A DNA stretch of 64,000 bases, from contig NZ_NQKQ01000027.1 of NCBI RefSeq assembly GCF_002269505.1, positions 1 through 64,000 on the forward strand. The letters are read 5' to 3'. Position 1 is the stretch's first letter. Every line of letters begins with the position of its first letter. A model generated the notes under the pieces. That model was given only the letters and a program-made list of their open reading frames with translations, had not been told where the DNA came from and did no database searches. Origin of the DNA: Pseudomonas fragi. GTDB lineage: Bacteria > Pseudomonadota > Gammaproteobacteria > Pseudomonadales > Pseudomonadaceae. Both the position numbers and the translations under genes were made by a program. Positions 1 through 10,065 of the stretch are shown here, piece by piece.

Positions 1-33
1 TCGGTACTCAAGTGTTTGTATTGGGTAGACATG

Positions 34-57
34 GCAACACCTTACATCAGGTGTTGC
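34..57. repeat. Perfect 9-bp inverted repeat upstream of hasA
   Basis: GCAACACCT (34-42) and AGGTGTTGC (49-57) form a perfect 9-bp stem with a 6-base loop. No T-run follows, so it is not a classical terminator. It may end the upstream transcript or act as a protein site; the function is unknown. No coding region reaching in from the left edge could be recognised, so 1-245 is treated as non-coding. Confidence 0.5.
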
Positions 58-171
58 ACTTGTTCCTTGAGACCGCCATGCCAATAACTTGAGCCTGGCC
101 CGGGGGCGAACATTGAGCGGCATGCTTGAGTACAAGTTTTAAATAATAGCGAGTTGATCGTTGTTAACAGA

Positions 172-192
172 TTTTGCTCGTGTTGAGCAAAA
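172..192 (+). repeat. Inverted repeat in the hasA leader
   Basis: TTTTGCTC (172-179) and GAGCAAAA (185-192) form a perfect 8-bp stem with a 5-base loop, about 53 bases before the hasA start codon. It could be an RNA hairpin in the leader or an operator. I did not find a convincing Fur box in the 245 bases before hasA. Confidence 0.45.
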
Positions 193-245
193 GCACGCAG
201 ACGTGTGCAGGTTGTCACTAAATCTATCAATGGAAGAAAGTAAAT

Positions 246-875
246 ATGACTATCTCAGTAACTTACAACTCACTGTACGGCGATATTTCTGTTAAAGAAG
301 TATTGAGTGAGTGGTCGACCGGTTTCCGCACCGCCGATCATGGTGCAGCCCATACCGGCGGTTTCAACACCGGTGGCCGTGCAATGACGGGTGAGCAATA
401 TGCAACCCAGGGTGCCAATGGCTCCACTTACGCCTTTGTGGCAGAAAGCGACACGGATAACGGTTTGAATTATGTATTCAACCCTAAGCTGTCTGCGGGC
501 GACAACATGAACCACTATCTGTGGGGCAAGCTGGATAACGTGCAGTTGGGTACCGATCTGGGCGGCGGTCAGGGCAGCGATTTTACTCTCGACAACTACA
601 CCGTCTCCTTCAACGGCCTCGACCTGTCTGCCGCCAGCGATGCCGGCCGTGCTGGCAACGCTGTTCAGGACGTGATCTACGGTCTGATGAAAGGCGACGT
701 ATCGGGTCTGGAAGGCGTGCTCAACAACCTGCTGAGCGGGTTCGGCCTGAGCACCGATTCGACCTTCGACCAGCTGGCTGCGGCTGGCCTGGCTCACGCC
801 GATGCACCGCTGGCGGCTGATATCAGCCTGATTGGCGTGGTGGATGTGGCTCAGGACTGGGCACTGGCGGCGTAA
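246..875 (+). CDS. hasA: Haemophore HasA (haem acquisition protein)
   Basis: Secreted haem-binding protein that takes haem from host haemoproteins and hands it to the outer-membrane receptor HasR. The 209-residue length fits the family (about 200). His32 matches the family haem ligand, Tyr76 the ligand tyrosine (Tyr75 in known HasA), and His90, in NHYLWGKLD, aligns with the partner His83. The Tyr-His spacing is 14 here against 8 in P. aeruginosa HasA, so the loop is longer. There is no N-terminal signal peptide; the C-terminus ends in DWALAA, like the type I secretion signals of HasA. A GGAAGAAAG ribosome-binding region sits just upstream. The secretion genes hasDEF follow on the same strand. 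hasR, usually a neighbour, is not in the window. Confidence 0.95.
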   Translation: MTISVTYNSLYGDISVKEVLSEWSTGFRTADHGAAHTGGFNTGGRAMTGEQYATQGANGSTYAFVAESDTDNGLNYVFNPKLSAGDNMNHYLWGKLDNVQLGTDLGGGQGSDFTLDNYTVSFNGLDLSAASDAGRAGNAVQDVIYGLMKGDVSGLEGVLNNLLSGFGLSTDSTFDQLAAAGLAHADAPLAADISLIGVVDVAQDWALAA

Positions 876-905
876 CTCCCGCCCACCTCAGTGAACTCCA
901 ATCTT

Positions 906-991
906 GTGGGAGCCGGGCTTGCCCGCGATTGCATCCGCGTGGTCTGACAGACAAACCGCGACCTATGCATCGCAGGCAAGCCAGCTCCCAC
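906..991. repeat. REP-type palindrome between hasA and hasD
   Basis: Starts GTGGGAGC and ends GCTCCCAC, the intergenic repeat family found at least six more times here. The inner arms match imperfectly (GGGCTTGCC against GGCAAGCC). It lies in the only long gap of the has operon, between the abundant secreted product and its export machine. There it may stabilise the upstream mRNA or reduce read-through. Confidence 0.75.
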
Positions 992-1024
992 AAGGTTTTC
1001 GGCCCACTTCCTCGGAATCTTTCC

Positions 1025-2770
1025 ATGACCCGGCCCAAAGCCAACGAGATGCTGGCTGCCTTGACGGCCTACAAACGTGCTTTTTTCAATATTGGCCTGT
1101 TCTCGGCCGTGATCAATTTACTGATGCTGGCCCCGGCCCTGTACATGCTGCAGGTGTATGACCGGGTGCTGGCATCGGGCAATCAAATGACCCTGTTGAT
1201 GCTGACGCTGATGATCCTCGGCCTGTTTGGCCTGATGGGCGCGTTGGAGTGGGTGCGTAGCCAGGTGGTGATCCGCCTTGGCACGCAGATGGACATGCGC
1301 TTGAATCAGCGCGTCTACGACGCTGCTTTCGAAGCGCAATTGCGCACCGGCAGCCCGGCAGCAGCGCAGGCGTTGAATGACCTCACCAGCCTGCGCCAGT
1401 TCGCGACGGGCAATGCGCTGTTCGCGTTTTTCGATGCGCCGTGGTTTCCGGTGTATCTGTTTGTGATCTTTATGTTCAGCCCCTGGCTGGGGCTGTTGGC
1501 CCTGGGCGGCGCGGTGCTGCTGATGATTCTGGCATGGGTCAATCAACACGTTTCCCAAGCGCCGCTCAAGGCCGCCAGCGAGTTGTCGGTGCAGGCCACC
1601 CAGCAGGCCAGCGCCCATTTGCGCAATGCCGAGGCCATTGAGGCCATGGGCATGCTCGACACTTTGCGCGGGCGTTGGCTGGCGCAGCACACGGCCTTTT
1701 TGGCGCAGCAGAATCTGGCCAGCGAAAAAACCGCCACCGTTAGCGCCTGGTCCAAGGGCGTGCGCCTGGCCCTGCAATCCCTGGTGCTCGGCCTCGGTGC
1801 CTTGCTGGCGGTGCAAGGGCAGATCACGGCCGGGATGATGATTGCCGGCTCCATTTTGATGGGCCGTGTATTGAGCCCCATCGATCAGTTGATTGGCGTG
1901 TGGAAACAGTGGAGCTCGGCGCGCCTGGCCTATCAGCGGCTCGAAGCCTTGCTGCACAGCTATCCGGCCCGGGCGCAGCGCATGGCATTGCCCGCCCCGC
2001 GGGGCGAGCTGGCCGTGGAGCAATTGAGCGCCAGCGCTCCAGGCACCCGTCGCGCCACCTTGGCCAACCTGAGTTTCACCCTGCCGGCCGGTCAGGTGCT
2101 GGGGGTGATCGGGCCTTCTGGTTGCGGCAAGTCAACCCTGGCCCGGCTGTTGATAGGCGTGTGGCAGCCGCTGGCAGGCAAGGTGCGGCTGGATGGTGCC
2201 GAGCTGTCGCAGTGGGACAAACACCAGCTTGGCCCGCACTTGGGTTATTTGCCCCAGGACATTCAGTTGTTTGCCGGCACCATTGCGCAAAACATCGCAC
2301 GCTTTGCCGAGGTGGATGCCGACAAGGTGCTGGCCGCCGCGCAACTGGCGGGGGTGCATCAGCTGATTCTGCAATTGCCCGAAGGTTACGAAACGCGCCT
2401 GGGCGAGGGTGGCGCAGGGTTATCCGGTGGGCAGAAGCAGCGCATTGGCCTGGCCCGCGCGCTGTACGGTCTACCTGCGGTGATCGTGCTCGACGAACCC
2501 AACTCCAATCTTGATGAAGCCGGGGAACAGGCCCTGTTGCAGGCCATTGCCCAGCTCAAACAGCACAAGCGAACCCTGATTTTGATTACCCACAAACCCA
2601 ATGTGCTGACCCTCACCGACCAACTGTTGATCCTGCGCGAGGGCCAGTTGCAAGCCTTTGGCCCGACGGCCAAGGTGCTAAGCGCACCCGCTGCAGCTAA
2701 ACCTGCGGCGGCCAAACCGGCGATGAATGTGAGCTACCGGTTGGGTACGGCAGAGGCGAACAAGGCATGA
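1025..2770 (+). CDS. hasD: HasD, type I secretion ABC transporter (ATPase/permease)
   Basis: Inner-membrane ABC exporter that drives HasA out of the cell with HasE and HasF. The N-terminal half carries hydrophobic membrane helices (for example [20 protein letters not shown]). The C-terminal ATPase has Walker [10 protein letters not shown] (about residue 365), signature [15 protein letters not shown] (about 466), Walker B VIVLDEP and the H-loop ITHKPN. Length 581 fits PrtD/HasD exporters. I chose the ATG at 1025 because the upstream in-frame codons from 929 would place the REP palindrome inside the protein. The stop overlaps the hasE start by 4 bases (ATGA), indicating translational coupling. 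Confidence 0.92.
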   Translation: MTRPKANEMLAALTAYKRAFFNIGLFSAVINLLMLAPALYMLQVYDRVLASGNQMTLLMLTLMILGLFGLMGALEWVRSQVVIRLGTQMDMRLNQRVYDAAFEAQLRTGSPAAAQALNDLTSLRQFATGNALFAFFDAPWFPVYLFVIFMFSPWLGLLALGGAVLLMILAWVNQHVSQAPLKAASELSVQATQQASAHLRNAEAIEAMGMLDTLRGRWLAQHTAFLAQQNLASEKTATVSAWSKGVRLALQSLVLGLGALLAVQGQITAGMMIAGSILMGRVLSPIDQLIGVWKQWSSARLAYQRLEALLHSYPARAQRMALPAPRGELAVEQLSASAPGTRRATLANLSFTLPAGQVLGVIGPSGCGKSTLARLLIGVWQPLAGKVRLDGAELSQWDKHQLGPHLGYLPQDIQLFAGTIAQNIARFAEVDADKVLAAAQLAGVHQLILQLPEGYETRLGEGGAGLSGGQKQRIGLARALYGLPAVIVLDEPNSNLDEAGEQALLQAIAQLKQHKRTLILITHKPNVLTLTDQLLILREGQLQAFGPTAKVLSAPAAAKPAAAKPAMNVSYRLGTAEANKA

Positions 2771-4095
2771 CGCAGTTAAATGCCAAGTCCGTTGGCGACA
2801 GCAATGTGCTGCAACTGGATGACACACGCTATTCACGCCTGGGCTGGTTATTGATGATCGGCGGTTTTCTCGGGTTTCTCGGCTGGGCCGCATTGGCGCC
2901 GCTGGATAAAGGCGTCGCGGTGTCGGGCAAGGTGATGGTTTCCGGGCATCGCAAAGTGGTGCAACACCCCAGCGGCGGGATTGTTGAGCGCATCGACGTG
3001 CGCGACGGTGACAAGGTTGCCGCAGGCCAGGTACTGATTCGCTTGAAGGAAACCCCGCTGCTGGGCCAGGCCCAATCCTTGCGCAGTCAGTTTTACGGCT
3101 CGCTGGCCAGTGAAGCGCGGCTTAATGCCGAGCGCGACGGTGTGGCCAGTGTGAGTTTTCCCGTTGAGTTGACGGCATTGGCCGCCGAGCCGGAGGTAGC
3201 GTCCAACCTGGCATTGCAACGGCAATTGTTCGATAGCCGGCGTCAGGCGTTGCTGCTGGATCAGCAGGGTATCGATGAAAGCATCGCGGGCGCCGAGGCG
3301 CAGTTGCGTGGGGTACGTGACTCCCAGGCCAGCAAGGTGCTGCAACGCACGGCCCTGACCGAGCAGTTGCTGGGTTTGCGTGAGCTGGCCCGCGAAGGCT
3401 ATATCCCGCGCAACCGTCTGCTGGACAGCGAGCGGGTGTACGCCCAGGTGCTGGGTTCCATCAGTGAAGACTACGGCCGTATCGGCCAGTTGCAGCGACA
3501 AGTGCTGGAGATGCGTCTGAAAATCCGGCAATTGGCCGAGGAATATCAAAAGGAAGTGCGTACGCAACTGGCCGACACCCGGGTACGAACAGAGGACCTG
3601 CGCAATCGGCTGGCATCGGCCGAGTTTGAACTGGCCAACAGCCAGTTGCGTGCGCCGGTGGCCGGGATTGTGGTGGGGCTGGATGTGTTCACCGAAGGCG
3701 GGGTGATCAAGCCCGGTCAGGCGCTGATGGAAATCGTGCCCCAGGGCGAGCTCCTGCTGGTCGAGGCCCGGGTGCCGGTCGAGCTGGCCGACAAGGTGCA
3801 CGCCGGGTTACCGGTGGAGCTGATGTTCTCCGCTTTTAGTCAGAGCACCACGCCGCGGGTGGCGGGGGAGGTGACGCTGGTATCGGCAGATCGCCAGGTC
3901 GATGAGCGTACGGACGAGCCGTATTACACGCTGCGTGCCCAGGTCAGCGATGCGGGCATGGCCCAACTGGCCGGGCTGCAGATTCGTCCGGGCATGCCGG
4001 TTGAGGCATTTGTGCGCACGGGTGAGCGCTCGATGCTCAATTACCTGTTCAAACCGCTGCTCGACCGCACTCACATGGCATTGGTGGAAGAATGA
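2767..4095 (+). CDS. hasE: HasE, membrane fusion (adaptor) protein of type I secretion
   Basis: Periplasmic adaptor that joins the HasD ABC exporter to the HasF outer-membrane channel. The 442-residue protein has one N-terminal membrane helix (about 20-45, [21 protein letters not shown]), a lipoyl-like half with the [10 protein letters not shown] motif, a long coiled-coil-forming centre rich in Q, L, E and R (about 90-290), a second lipoyl half ([12 protein letters not shown]) and a C-terminal beta domain ending near the HlyD-type signature region. The start overlaps the hasD stop and the stop overlaps the hasF start, each by 4 bases, so the three export genes are translated together. Confidence 0.92.
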   Translation: MTQLNAKSVGDSNVLQLDDTRYSRLGWLLMIGGFLGFLGWAALAPLDKGVAVSGKVMVSGHRKVVQHPSGGIVERIDVRDGDKVAAGQVLIRLKETPLLGQAQSLRSQFYGSLASEARLNAERDGVASVSFPVELTALAAEPEVASNLALQRQLFDSRRQALLLDQQGIDESIAGAEAQLRGVRDSQASKVLQRTALTEQLLGLRELAREGYIPRNRLLDSERVYAQVLGSISEDYGRIGQLQRQVLEMRLKIRQLAEEYQKEVRTQLADTRVRTEDLRNRLASAEFELANSQLRAPVAGIVVGLDVFTEGGVIKPGQALMEIVPQGELLLVEARVPVELADKVHAGLPVELMFSAFSQSTTPRVAGEVTLVSADRQVDERTDEPYYTLRAQVSDAGMAQLAGLQIRPGMPVEAFVRTGERSMLNYLFKPLLDRTHMALVEE

Positions 4096-5405
4096 CCGTG
4101 CGCCCGTTTTTATATGGATTGCTGATGCTCTGTGCGGGGCCGGTGCAGGCGTTGGGGTTGCTGGAAGCCTACGATCTGGCCGTGCGCAATGACCCGACCT
4201 TCCAGGCTGCCATCGAGGAGCGTGCTGCCGGGGAGGAGAACCGCGCCCTGGGCCGCTCCGCGTTGCTGCCGACCTTGTCATGGAACTACAACAACTCGCG
4301 CAACGAGTCTGAAGTTACCCAGGCCAGCACCCGGACCGATCGCGATTACCGCAGTTACGCGGCAACCTTGACCTTGCAGCAACCGCTGCTGGACTACGAA
4401 GCTTACGCACGATTCCGACAGGGCGCGGCTCAGGCGTTGTTTTCTGATGAGCGTTTTCGCAGCAAAAGCCAGTATCTGGCGGTGCGGGTGCTCAATGCTT
4501 ACAGTCAGGCGCTCCTGGCGCAGGAACGGATTGAGCTGAGCCGGGCGCAAAAACGTGCTTTTGCCGAACGTTTGCAACTTAACCAGCGGCTCCTTAAAGG
4601 GGGTGAAGGGACTCGCACCGATGTACTGGAAACCCAGGCACGGCTGAGCATGGCGGTGGCCGAAGAAATCGAGGCGCAAGACAATCAGGACGCGGCCTTG
4701 CGTGAGCTGGAGGCAATGCTTGGCGAACCGTTGCAGATCGGGCAACTGGCCCCGCTGGCGGCGCACTTTGTGATTCAACCGCTGGAACCGCAGCGCTTCG
4801 AAAGCTGGCGCGAGCTGGCGCTGGCCAATAACCCGGAGCTGGCGTCGCAGCATCATGCGCTGACCTCGGCCGAGTACGAGGTGGAGCGCAAGCGCGCCGG
4901 GCATCTGCCCAAACTCAGCTTGTATGCCAGCAGCCGTCAGACCAGTTCTGACTCCGAGAGTACCTATAACCAGAAGTACGACACCAACAGTGTCGGTATT
5001 CAGCTCACCGTGCCGTTGTTCGCGGGGGGATCGGTGTCGGCATCGACCCGCCAGGCCGCGCGGCAATTGTCCCAGGCCCAGTATGAACTGGACGCGCAAA
5101 CAGCCAGCACGCTGGTGGACCTGCGTAAGCAGTTCAACCTCAATAGCAGTGCAGCGGCCAAGGTGCGGGCCTATGAAATGGCGGTCGAGTCTGCCGGTGC
5201 CCTGGTGCAGGCGACGCAGAAAAGCGTAAGCGGTGGTGAGCGGGTCAATCTGGATGTGCTGGATGCCGAGCAGCAACTGTTCAGTGCCAAGCGGGATTTG
5301 GCTGAAGCGCGCTATACGTATTTGCTGGCGCGGGTGCAGCTCAAGTACTACGCGGGGTTATTGAATGAAGGGGATTTGCGGCAGGTGGCGGGGTATTTTC
5401 GGTGA
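4092..5405 (+). CDS. hasF: HasF, TolC-family outer-membrane channel
   Basis: TolC-like outer-membrane efflux channel that completes the HasDEF exporter. The 437-residue protein begins with a signal peptide (FLYGLLMLCAGPVQALG), then shows the repeated TolC pattern of alanine/glutamine/leucine-rich helices and beta strands. Two OEP-type repeats fall at about 20-210 and 230-430. Its own gene, rather than shared TolC, completes the system, as in the P. fluorescens and P. aeruginosa has and apr operons. A 4-base overlap couples it to hasE. Transcription probably ends in the palindromic region at 5414-5528. Confidence 0.92.
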   Translation: MTVRPFLYGLLMLCAGPVQALGLLEAYDLAVRNDPTFQAAIEERAAGEENRALGRSALLPTLSWNYNNSRNESEVTQASTRTDRDYRSYAATLTLQQPLLDYEAYARFRQGAAQALFSDERFRSKSQYLAVRVLNAYSQALLAQERIELSRAQKRAFAERLQLNQRLLKGGEGTRTDVLETQARLSMAVAEEIEAQDNQDAALRELEAMLGEPLQIGQLAPLAAHFVIQPLEPQRFESWRELALANNPELASQHHALTSAEYEVERKRAGHLPKLSLYASSRQTSSDSESTYNQKYDTNSVGIQLTVPLFAGGSVSASTRQAARQLSQAQYELDAQTASTLVDLRKQFNLNSSAAAKVRAYEMAVESAGALVQATQKSVSGGERVNLDVLDAEQQLFSAKRDLAEARYTYLLARVQLKYYAGLLNEGDLRQVAGYFR

Positions 5406-5413
5406 CTCTTGAA

Positions 5414-5528
5414 GCCCCCTCACCCTAACCCTCTCCCGGAGGGAGAGGGGACTAAAGGCAAAAGCAGTTCTGCGCAACGCCACAAGTCAGCGCCCTCTCC
5501 CTCCGGGAGAGGGTTGGGGTGAGGGGCT
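5414..5528. repeat. Long composite inverted repeat between convergent hasF and trmA (CCCTCTCCC family)
   Basis: The left arm (about 5414-5450) reads AGCCCCCTCACCCTAACCCT followed by CTCCCGGAGGGAGAGGGG. The right arm (about 5493-5528) is nearly its reverse complement and ends GAGGGGCT. Each arm also folds on itself (CTCTCCC/GGGAGAG). Related single copies occur at 18480-18523 and 24026-24046. Its place between convergent genes suggests a bidirectional terminator and/or a REP-like mobile palindrome. Confidence 0.75.
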
Positions 5529-5548
5529 CTTGGCTTTTGATTTAAGGC

Positions 5549-6637
5549 CTAGCGACGAACCAGCAACACACCCGATTCCATATGGTGCGTCCACGGGAAT
5601 TGATCAAATACCGCGCAACGCTCGATACGGTGAGTATCGTGCAGTTGGGCGATGTTCTCGGCCAATGTCAGTGGATTGCACGAGATATACAGAATGTTGT
5701 CGAAACGGCGGGTCAGTTCGCAAGTGTCCGGGTCCATGCCCGCGCGCGGCGGGTCGACAAACACACTGCCAAACTCGTAGCTTTTCAGGTCAATGCCCTG
5801 CAAGCGACGGAACGGGCGGACTTCATTCAGGGCTTCGGTCAGTTCTTCAGCCGACAGACGCACCAGCGTGACGTTATCCACAGCATTGTCGCGCAGGTTG
5901 TTGAGCGCGGCGTACACCGATGTCTTGCTGATTTCAGTCGCCAGCACTTTACGCACGCGGGTGGCCAGCGGCAGGGTGAAGTTACCGTTGCCGCAATACA
6001 GCTCCAGCAAATCATCCGAACGCTCGCCCAGTGCGTCGTATGCCCAATTGAGCATCTTCTGGTTGACCGTACCGTTTGGCTGGGTGAACGCGCCTTCAGG
6101 TTGTTGATAAGTGAAAGTGCGGCCGGCCACTTCGAGCTTCTCGACCACATGATCGCGGCCAATCACGGCACGTTTACCCTTGGAACGACCGATCACGCTG
6201 ATATCGAGGTCTTTGGCCAACTGCTCGGCGGCGGTTTGCCAGTGCTCGTCCAGCGGGCGGTGATAGCACAAGGTAACCATCGCATCGCCGGCCAGGGTAG
6301 TCTGGAACTCCACCTGGAACAGCTTGTGGCTCAGGGCCGAGCTGGCTTGCCAGGCAGCCTTGAGCTGAGGCATCAATTGGTTGATGCGCAGGCTGGCGAT
6401 CGGGAACTCTTCGATCAGGATCGGTGTGCGCTTGTCGTCTTGAGCGAACATGGCGTAGTGACGCTCGCCGCCTTCGCGCCACAGGCGGAACTCGGCCCGC
6501 AGGCGAAAGTGCTTCAGAGGCGAATCGAACACCTGCGGCTCTGGCGCGTCGAACGGCGCCAGCAGTTCGCGCAGGCGATTGGCCTTGGCCTCAAGCTCAA
6601 CGGCGTAGGTAGCAGAATCAAACGGCAAAGCACTCAT
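5549..6637 (-). CDS. trmA: tRNA (uracil-5-)-methyltransferase TrmA
   Basis: SAM-dependent enzyme that makes ribothymidine at position 54 of the tRNA T-loop. At 362 residues it is close to E. coli TrmA (366). The methyltransferase motif [14 protein letters not shown] binds [11 protein letters not shown] starts at residue 295; the nucleophile is Cys320 in ISCNP; the catalytic Glu is residue 354 in MESG. All are intact. The ATG overlaps the stop of the upstream purine permease gene by 4 bases (ATGA), so the two are co-translated, although their functions are not obviously linked. Confidence 0.96.
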   Translation of the reverse strand: MSALPFDSATYAVELEAKANRLRELLAPFDAPEPQVFDSPLKHFRLRAEFRLWREGGERHYAMFAQDDKRTPILIEEFPIASLRINQLMPQLKAAWQASSALSHKLFQVEFQTTLAGDAMVTLCYHRPLDEHWQTAAEQLAKDLDISVIGRSKGKRAVIGRDHVVEKLEVAGRTFTYQQPEGAFTQPNGTVNQKMLNWAYDALGERSDDLLELYCGNGNFTLPLATRVRKVLATEISKTSVYAALNNLRDNAVDNVTLVRLSAEELTEALNEVRPFRRLQGIDLKSYEFGSVFVDPPRAGMDPDTCELTRRFDNILYISCNPLTLAENIAQLHDTHRIERCAVFDQFPWTHHMESGVLLVRR

Positions 6638-7929
6638 GCGTTAAACCAACCCAGCTTGACCACAAACAGAACCGACAAAATGATCAGCGGTGCATTCAGT
6701 TCACGAACGCGGCCCGACAGCAGCTTGATCACGGTCCAGGAAATAAAGCCGAAGGCGATGCCGTTGGCAATGGAGTAGGTGAACGGCATCGCCAGCGCGG
6801 TGATCACCACCGGGGCGGCAACGGTCACGTCGTCCCATTCGATTTCGGCCAGGCCGCTCATCATCAGTACGGCCACGAACATCAGCGCAGGCGCGGTGGC
6901 GAAGGCCGGAACACTGGCCGCCAGTGGCGAGAAGAACAGCGCCAGCAGGAACATGATGCCGACCACGATGGCGGTCAGACCGGTACGGCCACCGGCGCTC
7001 ACGCCCGCTGCCGACTCGATGTAGCTGGTGGTGGTCGACGTGCCCAGTAGCGAACCGGCCATGGCCGCGGTACTGTCGGCGATCAGGGCGCGGCCCATTT
7101 TCGGCATGTGGCCGTCCTTGCCCATCAGACCGGCGCGCTTGGCAACGCCGATCAGGGTGCCGGAGTTGTCGAACAGGTCAACGAACAGGAAAGCGAAGAT
7201 CACGCTGATCAGGCCGATATCCAGGGCACCTTTAATGTCCAGTTGCAGGAACGTCGGGGCCAGGGATGGCGGCATCGACATTACCCCACCGAAATCGGTT
7301 ACGCCCATGGCAATGGAAGCAATGGTCACGGCCAGAATGCCGATCAGCACCGCGCCGCGCACTTTCATCGCCTCAAGGGCCACGATCAGGGCAAAGCCCA
7401 GGGAAGCCAGGATCACTTTTGGCTGAGCCAGGTCGCCCATGCCTACCAGGGTGGCCTTGTTGGCAACCACGATACCGGCGTTACCCAGGGCGATCAGCGC
7501 CAGGAACAGGCCGATACCGGCGGCAATGGCCGAGCGCAGCGGCAGAGGGATGCTGTTGATGATCCATTCGCGGATGCGGAAGATCGACAACAGGAAGAAC
7601 AGCACCGCCGAGATAAACACCGCACCCAGCGCTACTTGCCAGGTGTGGCCCATGTGCAGGACCACGGTGTAGGTGAAGAAGGCGTTCAGGCCCATGCCCG
7701 GTGCCAGTGCAATCGGGTAGTTGGCGATAATGCCCATGGTCGCCGAGCCGATGGCGGCTGCCAGACAGGTGGCAACAAACACGGCGCCTTTGTCCATGCC
7801 CGTTTCGCCGAGGATGCTCGGGTTTACGAACAGGATATAGGCCATCGCCAGGAAGGTGGTGATACCCGCAAGAATCTCGGTACGCACATTGGTGTTGTGT
7901 GCTTTGAGTTGAAACAGCCTTTCCAGCAT
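6634..7929 (-). CDS. NCS2-family purine permease (AdeP/GhxP/PbuG type)
   Basis: Inner-membrane proton-coupled nucleobase importer, probably for adenine or guanine/hypoxanthine. The 431-residue protein is mostly hydrophobic, with the family's 12-14 membrane segments. The AzgA-like signatures are the N-terminal [35 protein letters not shown] and [20 protein letters not shown]. The exact substrate cannot be read from sequence. The ATG at 7929 is the first start. It overlaps trmA by 4 bases downstream. I see no purine riboswitch in the leader (7930-8139). Confidence 0.9.
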   Translation of the reverse strand: MLERLFQLKAHNTNVRTEILAGITTFLAMAYILFVNPSILGETGMDKGAVFVATCLAAAIGSATMGIIANYPIALAPGMGLNAFFTYTVVLHMGHTWQVALGAVFISAVLFFLLSIFRIREWIINSIPLPLRSAIAAGIGLFLALIALGNAGIVVANKATLVGMGDLAQPKVILASLGFALIVALEAMKVRGAVLIGILAVTIASIAMGVTDFGGVMSMPPSLAPTFLQLDIKGALDIGLISVIFAFLFVDLFDNSGTLIGVAKRAGLMGKDGHMPKMGRALIADSTAAMAGSLLGTSTTTSYIESAAGVSAGGRTGLTAIVVGIMFLLALFFSPLAASVPAFATAPALMFVAVLMMSGLAEIEWDDVTVAAPVVITALAMPFTYSIANGIAFGFISWTVIKLLSGRVRELNAPLIILSVLFVVKLGWFNA

Positions 7930-8139
7930 GCCAGTCCCCGTGGCGCCAAATGCGCCGTGATTAAATCGTTTTCAACAGCAAAGCACAGACGCGAACCGCC
8001 TGAAGATTTTCTGTCTGTTGGAAAAAGCCGCGCATCATACCAGCAGCTCGTGGATATGGCTGCTTTGGTTACCCTGCGGGGCCATGTTTTATAACCTTGA
8101 TATGGAAGGCATACTGCGTGCCAGTTTTCGGAGAGACTC

Positions 8140-8577
8140 ATGAAGCACTTCATCAAACATGTATCAGTCTGTTTTGGCCTTCTCCTGAGTGCTGCCGTCA
8201 GCGCCGCGCCGGCAATGCCGTTGAGCACTCTCGAAATACTCAAGGTGGCGTCTGTTTCCTGTGCTGTGGAGGATGTGTCCGATGGCCGCGAGCAGACCCG
8301 CTGTGACCATAACGGCCCCCATATCAAGGTCTATGTGCTGGAGCGCGGCTACGGCGGCCAGCCGAATGTGACCCTTGACGGCCAGGAAGTGGATGGCGTG
8401 CGGGCACCGGTGTGCAATCAGGACGAGGGGCTGGTGGCCTGTAACGGTGCAGGCACCACCGTGGGGCACTTGTACACCATTGATCTGGGTAACAAGGACG
8501 GTGGCTGGTTCGAGTTCAGTAACAGTTCGCTGGTACCGCCGCATAACCGGCTGAGTGTGAAGCTATATATAAGGTGA
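8140..8577 (+). CDS. Small secreted protein, possibly DUF4879 (YolA-like)
   Basis: A 145-residue protein with a clear Sec signal peptide (cut near VSAAPA, residues 22-27). The mature part of about 120 residues has four cysteines (VSCAVED, TRCDH, PVCNQD, VACNG), which could form two disulphides. The ending SNSSLVPPHNRLSVKLYIR and the spacing LEILKV...RGYG resemble what I remember of the DUF4879/YolA family, but I could not check this. It is a lone gene, divergent from the purine permease and convergent with the MFS gene. A GGAGAGAC ribosome site precedes the ATG. The function is unknown. Confidence 0.75.
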   Translation: MKHFIKHVSVCFGLLLSAAVSAAPAMPLSTLEILKVASVSCAVEDVSDGREQTRCDHNGPHIKVYVLERGYGGQPNVTLDGQEVDGVRAPVCNQDEGLVACNGAGTTVGHLYTIDLGNKDGGWFEFSNSSLVPPHNRLSVKLYIR

Positions 8578-8598
8578 AACCTTCTGTGGGAGCCGTGA

Positions 8599-9822
8599 TC
8601 AAGGCTTTTGCTCCACCATCCGGTCCCGATTGGCCAGCCCCGGGAACAGTTTTATCCACAGCCCGGTAACAACCAGCGTGCCGACACCGCCCAGCACGAC
8701 GGCTGGCACGGTGCCCAGCCAGTGGGCACTGGCCCCGGATTCAAACTCCCCCAGTTGATTGGATGCGCCAATAAACAGGCCATTTACCGCGCTCACCCGA
8801 CCACGCATCTCATCCGGGGTTTCCAACTGCACGAAGGACGCGCGGATCACCATGCTGATCATGTCCGCCGCGCCCAATACCACCAGCACCGCCAAGGAAA
8901 ACCAGAACGAAGTCGACAGGCCAAACGCAATGGTTGCAACCCCGAACACGCCCACAGCGGTAAACATGACACGCCCGACCTTGCGCTCTACCGGGAACCT
9001 GGCCAGCCACAATGACATCAGCAGGGCGCCAACCGCCGGTGCCGAACGCAACATGCCCAGCCCCCAAGGGCCGGTCAGCAGAATGTCCTTGGCAAATACC
9101 GGCAGCAACGCCGTGGCGCCGCCCAGCAGCACGGCAAACAGGTCAAGGGAGATGGCGCCCAGCACGTCCGGGCGGCTGCGGATAAAGCGGATGCCCGCCA
9201 GCAGTGAATCCAGCGTGGCCTTGGCTTTATTCAGCGGCAACTGGCGGGCCGGCAGGGTGCTCATCAACACAGCGGCAATCAGGTACAGCGCCACGCTTGG
9301 GCCATACACCCAGACACTGCCCAATGCATACAGCAACCCGCCAAACGCGGGGGCGACGATGGTGGCGGATTGCTGCGCCGCCTGAGCCGCAGCCACTGCC
9401 CGCGGGAACAGCTCCACCGGCACGATCGAGGGCAGTAGCGCCTGGGTGGCGGGCATTTCGAAGGAGCGGGCAGCACCCAGCAAAAACGCCAGGATGAAAA
9501 TCATCTCCCGGGTGATGTGGTCGCTTGCGCTGCTGATGGCCAGTGTCAGGGCAATCATTGCCTGTAACGTCTGGCACACGGCAGCCACCCGGCGCCGGTC
9601 ATAGCGGTCGGCCACATGCCCGGTGTGCAGCATAAACAGCAGGCGCGGGGCGAACTCGATCAGTCCCACCCAACCTAGGTCCATCACATTGCCGGTGAGC
9701 TGGTAGAGGTTCCAGCCAATGGCCACGGTCAGCATTTGAAATGCACTGGCAGTGAAGATACGGGCAAACCAGAAGGCCACAAATGGCCGGTGATGGCGTA
9801 ACAGGAGGGGCTGACTGGTCAT
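8599..9822 (-). CDS. MFS transporter (EntS/MFS_3-like)
   Basis: A 407-residue inner-membrane protein with 12 predicted helices. The loop after helix 2 carries the major facilitator motif GHVADRYDRRRV, and the middle cytoplasmic loop is basic. The N-terminus (HHRPFVAFWFARIFTASAFQMLTVAIGWNLYQLTG) is typical of the DUF894/EntS group of drug and siderophore exporters. No siderophore genes are adjacent, so the substrate is unknown. The start at 9822 lacks a strong ribosome site. A half copy of the GTGGGAGC repeat (from 8585) lies between this gene and the 8140 gene. Confidence 0.85.
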   Translation of the reverse strand: MTSQPLLLRHHRPFVAFWFARIFTASAFQMLTVAIGWNLYQLTGNVMDLGWVGLIEFAPRLLFMLHTGHVADRYDRRRVAAVCQTLQAMIALTLAISSASDHITREMIFILAFLLGAARSFEMPATQALLPSIVPVELFPRAVAAAQAAQQSATIVAPAFGGLLYALGSVWVYGPSVALYLIAAVLMSTLPARQLPLNKAKATLDSLLAGIRFIRSRPDVLGAISLDLFAVLLGGATALLPVFAKDILLTGPWGLGMLRSAPAVGALLMSLWLARFPVERKVGRVMFTAVGVFGVATIAFGLSTSFWFSLAVLVVLGAADMISMVIRASFVQLETPDEMRGRVSAVNGLFIGASNQLGEFESGASAHWLGTVPAVVLGGVGTLVVTGLWIKLFPGLANRDRMVEQKP

Positions 9823-10051
9823 TTAAACGGGTCGCGGCCGGGGCAGGGGAGGTCGAGATTATCATTGTTTTGTAACAAATAATGACTCGAAATATCACAT
9901 TTCCCGAGGTTGAAATGTTTGCCGCAAAACCTTATTCAGGGGATTCCATAAGGTTCTTGCAACGGTCTATATCAAGGGCTGAGGCATCGTGTCACGCGAC
10001 AACAAACCACATTAGCCGTGTGTCAGGAATGGACTACTCTTTCATCCATGC

Positions 10052-10065
10052 TTGATCCAGATCAA
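10052..10065 (+). promoter_or_regulatory. ANR/FNR binding site upstream of cioA
   Basis: TTGATCCAGATCAA is a perfect match to the TTGAT-N4-ATCAA box of ANR (the Pseudomonas FNR). It lies 161 bases before the cioA ATG. Established knowledge: ANR represses cioAB of P. aeruginosa at low oxygen. This site would fit the same control. Confidence 0.85.

Noticed and set aside
929-1024. Upstream extension of hasD
   Set aside because: It would translate through the REP palindrome; residues do not resemble HasD N-termini.
7930-8139. Purine riboswitch before the NCS2 permease
   Set aside because: The conserved loop and junction bases of the purine aptamer are not visible, and such riboswitches are unusual in Pseudomonas.
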